Below are positions 57,579 through 64,000 of a DNA stretch of 64,000 nucleotides, in pieces. The position numbers and the translations under genes were made by a program. The stretch's first letter is position 1, and each line of letters opens with the position of its first letter. A model generated the notes under the pieces. It saw nothing but the letters and a program-made list of their open reading frames with translations, was not told where the DNA came from and ran no database searches. Origin of the DNA: Nemophila menziesii (Eukaryota > Streptophyta > Magnoliopsida > Boraginales > Hydrophyllaceae); NCBI GenBank assembly GCA_029959085.1, contig JARWIR010000002.1:76784224-76848223 (forward strand). The letters run 5' to 3'.

Positions 57579-60500
57579 TAGGGGTGCACACGGGTCGGTT
57601 AACCGACCCGAAGTGCTAAACCCTTTACCCAATCCGAGTTACTCGGATTTGCATAATTAAAACCCTAACCCTATAAATTTTAATTAGATATTACGGGTTG
57701 GGTCATTTCGGTTTGGGTCGGATTTGGGTTGGGTTCGGATTTTGGTCAATAAAAAGTCAACAAGCAAAAATAAAAAAAAATCTCCAATTCAAAGTTAAAT
57801 TTTCCATTTGTAGTAACTTTCTCAAAATATAACCTTACCAAATATAGTAAGGTTCAAAAAATGACAATCTGCAGAACCAATAATACAAAGTACAAACCAA
57901 AACCAAAGCAATTACAAGTCTATAGTCTCAATTACAACTCAAATGAATCACAAATTCTGAAACAAGCAACTCAAATGAATTACAATTTACAACCAAGCTT
58001 AACTTTATAGTGATTACAATACATTTCAAGATTCATAGTAGGTAATGTGAAATATCAAAATTGCAACCTCTCCTGTGCAAAGTAGCATACTTGTACAGAA
58101 TTGGGTGCATATCCTTGAAATGTTTGCATCCAAAAGCCCAAAAGTGTTATATTTCCTGCAAATTGTCACTACAAAATACAAAGGAGGAGAGGATCATTAG
58201 AATTAGCCTCAGATTACTTTCATCATTGGCCATTTAAAACTTAGGGACAAGGGACAGTTATTTAATCTCGCAATTAACCATAAACACATCAAATATTGTT
58301 GCCAACTCAACCATTCAATCCTTTGTTGTACAATTGTATCATACAAGTTAATTTCAATATGTATTATGTATTAAGTAATCATCTACAATTGGATTTGAAT
58401 GGGAGATGCAAAGTCAATATTGTAATGTAAAATACAGTAGGTTGTGGATTAAAATAGATAGCCTTTATACCTTAGGTTATGGGCTACAAATCAGTTGTAG
58501 TGGACTCTATTGAAGTCACACTTAACTCATCCAAGCCTGCATAACCTGCAAAATAGATGAAATAATATACTAGTTAGTTAGGGACTAACATTTAAAATAA
58601 ATTTCCAGGTAACAAAAAACAGTTTATTACCTAATTCAGCTTCCAAATGTTCAACTAAATCTTTAGAGCAATTAAGATCAATAGGTAGTGAATACTTTAA
58701 CCAATTTTGTGTACAAATCAGAGCCTCAACTGTTGAAGGAGATAAAGAGCTTCTAAACTGATCAAGAACCCTTCCACTTGTGGAAAAGGCAGATTCTGAT
58801 GCAACTGTTGAAACAGGGACAGCCAATACATGCCTTGCCATTTCAGACAAGCACTTAAACCTCATAGTATTTGATTTCCACCAAGTAAGAATATCAAATG
58901 AATGTGTCATTTCCTCAACATCTTCCTTAAGATACCTTTCAAGTTCATTCCCTTTTGAACTATTTTTTTCAGCCATAAAGGATTGGAACCTACACCCAAG
59001 CAATGACTGATTTGTAGCCACTTCAGGACCAGAACTGGTTGAAGTACCAGTACTAGGAGCAGCTGTATCATTATAAACTGCAAAAATCCTTGTTAATGCA
59101 TCACTAACCTTTGCAAGTAATTGAGTAGCCTGTGTAGGAGTATACATAAAACTGAAGTAACAAGTCAAATACTGCAATTTCTTCCTAGGATCTAGTACAA
59201 CTGCAACATACAGTAGTATGTTTATACTTTTTATTCCCCAATATTTCAGAAACTTAGTCTTCATTTTTAAAGCCATCGCTTTTAAAACCTCATTATCAGA
59301 GTTGCATAACTCTTCAATTTTCTCCCATATAATAACAATTTCATCAAAGAAAAGATTTGTAGTAACAAATAAAGTTCCAGAAAACTTTTTTGTGGAGTCA
59401 TAAAACAATTTCAGAAACTCAACAAAGCAACAAGCATTTTGCCAATCAATAAAGGTAGGTAAGGGTCTAAAAGATTCAGAAGTAAAGAATGTCTTATAAT
59501 TTTCATCATGTTCACTCATCAAATCAAACACAGTCTCAAACTTAATAGCAGATTCAAGCATTTTGTAAGTGGAGTTCCATCTAGTGGGCACATCAAGACT
59601 TAAAAGGGCCTTAGACTTAATACTACAAGTGTGCATAGTATCTTTGAATGAAGTAGTACGAGCTGGAGAAGACCTTACATACCTCACGGCCTCACGAATA
59701 TTTTTAATTGAGTAATCTAATTCAAGCATACCTTCTCGCACAATCAAATTCAATATATGAGCGCAACACCTCACATGGAGAAATTCATGATTCAAGATGG
59801 TTTTTGGTTTAGTTCCTGAGGCTTTAATCAAGTACTTAATCGTAACAGTGTTAGAAGAGGCATTATCAACTGTTAATGTTAAATAAGAATCAAGTTCCCA
59901 ATCCCTAAGAATAGTTTCAACAACTTTACCTATGGTTTCGCCTTTATGATCCTCTACCATACAAAATCCTATAATCCTTTTTTGTAATTTCCATTCCGAG
60001 TCTATAAAATGTGCTGTTAAACACATATAATTTAAATTTTGGTTTGAAGTCCAACAATCAGTGGTCATACTAATTCGCAAACCCTTCATTACTTTTTTTA
60101 ACTTAATCTTTTCCTCGGCATAAAGGGACATACATTTCCTCATAATTGTCATCCTAGAGGGTATTTTCACATATTTAGGTTGCATAACATTACAGAAACG
60201 TTTAAAACCAATGCCCTCCACAAACCTAAAGGACAACTCATCTAGAATTACCATTTCAGCTAAGGCTTTGGTACATTCTTCAACAGAAAAAGTATAAGTC
60301 ACAACACCCACATTTTTTGAAAACATAAGTTCAGTTTGACCATCCTCAGGAGGAGGATAGAAAGGATATTTTTTACATCTCCTATGATTAACATGATTTA
60401 GCATATTAGAAGTACCATGTCTTTTAGAATCTGCTGCATAAGTTACTTCACAATATTTACACATCCCTCTCCTAACATTTAATTCATCAAAGTATGGTTC

Positions 60501-61613
60501 AAAGACAGTCCAACAATCATCTATGATTTTGGTTTTCTTAGCTACTGGTGGTTTGTTACCTGATGGGGGTGGATGTGTAGGGTTAGGAGATGTACCCTGA
60601 GTTTGATTTTGAGTTTGAGTTGGAGGTGTAAGTTCAGTTTCTAACTGCTTCTCAATATCAGTGTCCATCATAAATCTGCAACACAGAAACAACAACATAT
60701 TAGAAAGTAAACATGAATCAATTTGTAACTGAAAAAATAAATATTCTAGTATTATTTACCTGAAATTGTATTATAAATCAAAGGATTAAGCAACCAAACT
60801 CATATTCCTCCTCGTATTTACGAATTCATGAAATAAAACAACATTCAAAAATCAGAACTAACTCAGAGAATAATGAATCGATTTACAAAACCAGCGTATT
60901 AAATAAAATCAAATATTAGGGTTTCAAATTAAAAATTACCTGAAAAGGGGTTTTTGAAATTACATAACCATAGTCGAGCCTTTTATAGGCCTCTTCTAAC
61001 CTCCATTTTAATCAGTATCCAAGCAACTAAACCCCACAACACCTAAACCATGGTTTAGTATATCAACCACGGTAGCTATTGAACAGAGCAATCAGAAGGA
61101 TAATAAATGCGACCCACTTATTTAGGTGAGGGTATTTAATGCGGCTTACTCTCCCGCCCTGTTTTACCGGCGGGATTAGACTGAAATGGAGAAGAAGAGA
61201 CATGTTGGAGGCTATGGCTTAGGGTTTACGTGAGAGAGAGATGGAGAAAATCAGAGGTCAGACCACTTTTGAGAGAGAGAATGAGAATGAGAGTGGCGTA
61301 CAAAGTACGCTTGACCTTTCACGGGATTAAAAGGCCAAAGGCCATATCTTTTGTTTCAGCTAAGTCCACATTTTGGACTTATTGTGGGGTTATATAAAAA
61401 AAAAAAAAAAAATTAGAGTCTGGCCCAATTTATCGGATCGGATTGGATATCCGAGATTTGGGCTCAGCCCAATCCGGTATCCGATCCAAAATGTAAAAAA
61501 AAATATAAAAAAACCCTAGCGGATCGGATATGACTTCGGTTCGGTTTACTTCGGGTAGGATTGGGTCGGGTAGCTCGGATGCGCGGGTTTTGGGTCAAAC
61601 CTGTGCAGTCCTA
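57579..61613 (-). mobile_element. Complete hAT transposon, 4,035 bp, perfect 8-bp target duplication
   Basis: The left end TAGGGGTGCACACGGGT pairs imperfectly with the right end (complement TAGGACTGCACAGGTTT), about 12 of 17 bases. ATTGGGAA (57571-57578, 61614-61621) flanks it as a perfect 8-bp duplication, the hAT hallmark. Both sub-terminal regions are rich in CGGAT, GGGTCGG and TCGGTT words in both orientations. These are candidate transposase sites. The element carries one intact transposase gene on its minus strand and sits inside the gag-like ORF at 57531-62716. Confidence 0.93.
58484..60671 (-). CDS. hAT transposase, BED zinc finger (RICESLEEPER-like), two coding exons
   Basis: Minus-strand coding runs from ATG 60671 to 58631, then 58545-58484, giving 700 residues. 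The exons join across a GT-AG intron (donor after TTAG at 58631, acceptor TTTTGCAG before 58545). Without the splice the frame would read about 18 foreign residues. An acceptor TTGCAG at 60676 just before the ATG, with a CAG/GTAAAT donor near 60760, indicates a 5' UTR intron, so the longer start at 60698 is probably wrong. Domains: a Pro/Thr-rich N-terminus; a BED finger with Cys71, Cys74, His93 and His96 or Cys99; and the catalytic RNase H-like core with Asp in TTDCWTS and TVDNASSN, the C-x-H motif in CCAHILNL, RWNSTY and a downstream Glu region. The C-terminal dimerisation block contains VPVSTVASESAFSTSGRVLD. All landmarks are present, so it may be functional. Transposition also requires the terminal repeats at 57579 and 61613. 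Confidence 0.93.
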
Positions 61614-62716
61614 ATTGGGAAGACTCTTCGGGACAACAACAATGGGGTAGTAACTTCTACCAACCACCTTATCAATACCCACAAAAGCAAGGATGGGACA
61701 ACCAATGGACCAGGAACAATCAACAACAATCGCCTTATCACTATCAACAAGAACAACCATCGTATCACTATCAGCAAGATCAAAGATGGAACATTCAACA
61801 ACCTCCACAAATAACTCTTGCCGATTTGAATGAAACACCTGCTAACCTCACGCATCTAGAAGAGAAAATCAAAGCAAGAGATCAAGAGCAAAAGGCAAGA
61901 AACGAGGAAAGCGATGCTAGATTTGAAAGAATACAACGAATACTATATGAAATTGCTTCCCATTATAATTCTCCTAACTTAGCTGAAAGTGGTAGCAAGT
62001 ATTATGAAGATTCAACTCCTCCGAGGGATGGAAGAGATCAACCGGAAGAAGTAGTTGAGGAGGAGGTGTTGAAAGAAAATACTATTGATAGTGATATGAC
62101 CACTGTGACGATTATAAATGGAGACCACCATGTGGTTGAGGATCTTGTTAGCATGATGGAAGAAGGAGTAGCAACGAAAATCCTAGAAATTGAAACTGAG
62201 ATTGCTATTCCTATGGTGCGTGCACATGATCAAGATATTGAACGCAAAAAGGAAGAAGAGGTGAGCGAGATTAGAGAGATTCCACAACAAAAATATGATG
62301 AGGTAATAGTGGAAGATTGGGTTGAAAGCGAAGATGAATGTGAAGTGGTTGAGGAATCAATTGAATAATTAAAGGTTCACAATAAAATAGAAGTTGAATC
62401 TCCGCCACAAAAAGTTTACCAATTACCATCTCCACCAAGAATCTTGAATGAAAATAGAGCTGAAGAATCACCTCCTTCACCAACAAGGATCAATATGTGC
62501 TATACAAGTAAGGTGCCACACCGCGAGAGTAAAGCGGCAAGAAGGAGCACCTACCCACCACATTTTAAAGAGGAACGCGAGATTGAAACAAGGAATAAAA
62601 GTGAGCTTATACCGTTGAGAACGGTCATCTACTATCATGTGGTGGAAAATGAGTTTCATCGTGAAAATAAGAAGGCGAAACGAAGTACTTACCCACTCCT
62701 TTCAAAGATCGATTGA

Positions 62717-63185
62717 ATAAAATTCTAAGGGGGGAGGTTCTAAAGCTTACATGCCAAGGACGAGGCAAATTTAAGCGGAGGAGAACCGCAAAGGTCTCAA
62801 TACCATCTTCATGGAACGTAAAGCGTCGAACTTAAAGACGTAATAAACAAAAGTGCTTCTTGGGAGACAACCCATGTTTTAATTTGCTTTAAGGTTTTTT
62901 CAATTCCTAGTGTATATTATAAGTAATTGTTGAGTCCTTGCGTCTATTTTTAAGAAATGAGAAAGGTTGTGTGTTAAAGTGTGCATGAATTGAGTTTGGA
63001 GTGTTAAGAAATGACGAAAAAGAAAAATCTGCAGCACTGGCCGGCTAGCCGGTCATATGACCGGTATGCCGGTGGAGGAAAAACACGAGCCCTCGGGTCT
63101 ATGATTCGGGTTATTTGCCGAGAGGTAGAAAAAAATTCAAGAGCCGCACTGGTATACCGGTGATACCATGAACACTTACAACCAC
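62717..63185 (+). other. 3' internal region of the LTR element, with CCGG palindromes
   Basis: GGGGGGAGG (about 62729) and the AAGCGTCGAACTTAAAGACG ... CTTCTTGGGAGACAACCCATG block near 62820-62875 are typical of the 3' part of Athila/Tat elements. A cluster of palindromes at 63041-63072 and the GGTATACC at 63151 follow. The 3' LTR then begins abruptly. Confidence 0.6.
63041..63072. repeat. Overlapping CCGG palindromes
   Basis: CCGGCTAGCCGG (63041-63052) and the 16-bp CCGGTCATATGACCGG (63049-63064) are both perfect palindromes sharing a CCGG. The imperfect CCGGTATGCCGG (63061-63072) shares the next CCGG. CCGG therefore recurs at 63041, 63049, 63061 and 63069. Confidence 0.85.
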
Positions 63186-63396
63186 TTAATAACTCAAAAC
63201 CAAACAAATATCTTTTATCTTTTATTTTATGTATTTGCAATTACAACTACTTATTTATTGAACACTGGGGTTAGATAGTCCAATCCCTGAAAACAAAACC
63301 CGATTTATCGGAGTATTACTTGGACAACCGTACACTTGCGGTATTGTGGTTCCTTTTGTTTCAGTACTTAATTTTATAACACCCCATGACCCACCA
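63186..63396 (+). mobile_element. Truncated 3' LTR of the gag-like element
   Basis: 211 bp match 57161-57373 at about 94% by eye, ending in the same CCACCA. The first ~1.7 kb of the LTR is missing, so this end has been deleted or rearranged. Confidence 0.75.
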
Positions 63397-63419
63397 ACAC
63401 TCCTGTAGCAATGGGAATA

Positions 63420-64000
63420 AACTAAACTCTCGACATGTGTCCTAGTACTACAAAAGAGAAACAATACCATATTCTAGTGTCATTCGTAGTCTTGTGTATG
63501 TTATGATGTGTACGAGACCAGACATATGTTATGCAATAGGTTTAGTTAGTCGTTTTCAATCGAACCCTGCACAAGAGCATTGGAAAGCTGTGAAAAGGAT
63601 ATTGAGATACCTAAAAGGCACTAAAGATCATGCCTTATGATTTCGTGGAGATAGATTACGCCTAGAAGGATATACAAATGTTGATTGGGCTGGTGATATA
63701 GATGGGCGTAAATCCACTTCAGGTTATGTATTCTTGGTGAATAATTACGCAATTTCATGGAGTAGCAAGAAACAAACCTGTGTAGCTTTGTCGATGATGG
63801 AAGCTGAATTCGTAGCATGCTCAGTCGCAGTTCAGGAAGCTGTTTGGTTAAAAAGGTTCTTTGAACATTTAGGATTCTCTGGTGATAGTGGGAGTACAAT
63901 TACAGTATACTGTGATAGTCAAGCTGCATAGGCTTATGTGAAAGATCCAAAATACCACAGCAGGACCAAACACATTGATATAAAGTATAACTTTGTTAGA
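63420..64000 (+). pseudogene. Ty1-copia RT end and RNase H, running off the window
   Basis: Plus-strand translation has SSVIRSLVYVMMCTRPDICYAIGLVSRF and EHWKAVKRILRYLKGT. RNase H follows with DWAGDIDGRKSTSGYVFLVNNYAISWSSKKQ and ALSMMEAEFVACSVAVQEAVWLKR, then YCDSQAA. A stop replaces a residue after SQAA and another lies near 63640, so the copy is decayed. It continues past 64000. Confidence 0.83.

Larger units (their letters stand above)
57531..62716 (+). pseudogene. Gln-rich gag-like ORF of the LTR element, split by the hAT insertion
   Basis: Coding starts at ATG 57531, runs 16 codons to 57578, and continues in frame at 61622 once the hAT element and one 8-bp duplication are removed. It then runs 248 codons to a TAA at 62366-62368, and beyond that stop the same frame stays open to 62716. 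The product would be about 380 residues apart from that single stop. It has an aromatic, Gln/Tyr/Pro-rich first third (QQQ, YQQEQPSYHYQQDQ), a coiled-coil-like charged middle (LEEKIKARDQEQKARNEE) and an acidic, Glu-rich end. I see no zinc knuckle, protease or RT. Its place after LTR and PBS suggests a gag-like protein of a non-autonomous element; its function is unknown. Confidence 0.65.

Noticed and set aside
58780..59403. Short plus-strand frames inside the hAT transposase
   Set aside because: They are antisense shadows of the intact minus-strand transposase.
61530..61855. Plus- and minus-strand frames spanning the right end of the hAT element
   Set aside because: They cross the transposon boundary at 61613; the real frame here is that of the gag-like ORF.
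1..64000. CRISPR arrays, operons, rRNA or tRNA genes
   Set aside because: None seen: no regularly spaced direct-repeat/spacer array, and tRNA-like box motifs occur only in SINEs; the sequence is eukaryotic.

Overview
This window looks like nuclear DNA of a eudicot plant. It is AT-rich and dominated by plant retrotransposon families (Athila/Tat-like Ty3-gypsy, Ty1-copia, non-LTR LINEs with a C-terminal RNase H, tRNA-derived SINEs including an Au-like one). It also holds hAT and CACTA DNA elements, and two small single-copy-looking plant genes with normal GT-AG introns. I could not narrow the species from sequence alone.

Layout. 1-9.65 kb: AT-rich spacer, a decayed LINE (2.0-6.1 kb) fused to a second LINE fragment (6.1-8.0 kb), and a MITE. 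9.65-16.6 kb: small repeats, a LINE scrap, a 1.5-kb solo LTR with target duplication, two unusual arrays of TACTC-core units phased at about 20-21 bp, two SINEs and a second MITE. 16.6-31 kb: a LINE 3' end and a decayed Athila-like gypsy element. Its LTR-PBS-gag-protease half lies on the minus strand and its RT-RNase H-integrase half on the plus strand. The pol is split by a solo LTR, and two more solo LTRs of the same family follow. 32.4-33.4 kb: an intact two-exon WW-like (CURLY FLAG LEAF 1-like) gene. 34.2-41.2 kb: an Au-like SINE, a 67-bp satellite-like array in a gypsy 3' region, a truncated LTR, and a minus-strand copia element holding a 1.3-kb solo LTR of another copia family. 41-50 kb: sparse region with an RNase H scrap, a 98-bp tandem repeat, a CACTA MITE and a 428-bp hAT-like element. 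50.6-51.3 kb: an intact three-exon CYSTM-type gene. 52-63.4 kb: a minus-strand LINE, then a gag-like, RT-less LTR retrotransposon disrupted by a complete 4,035-bp hAT transposon with an intact transposase. 63.4-64 kb: a copia RNase H running off the end.

The only genes likely to serve the host are the CFL1-like and CYSTM-like genes; the hAT transposase is the only intact transposon gene. The observations most worth checking are: (i) many tiny poly(A) insertions flanked by 9-19 bp duplications, several sharing a GAAC-poly(A) end; (ii) the paired arrays of about 10 units with about 20.5-bp spacing; (iii) GC-rich palindrome clusters recurring in three unrelated retroelements; (iv) a conserved terminal hairpin in one LTR family; and (v) the intact hAT element with a perfect 8-bp target duplication.
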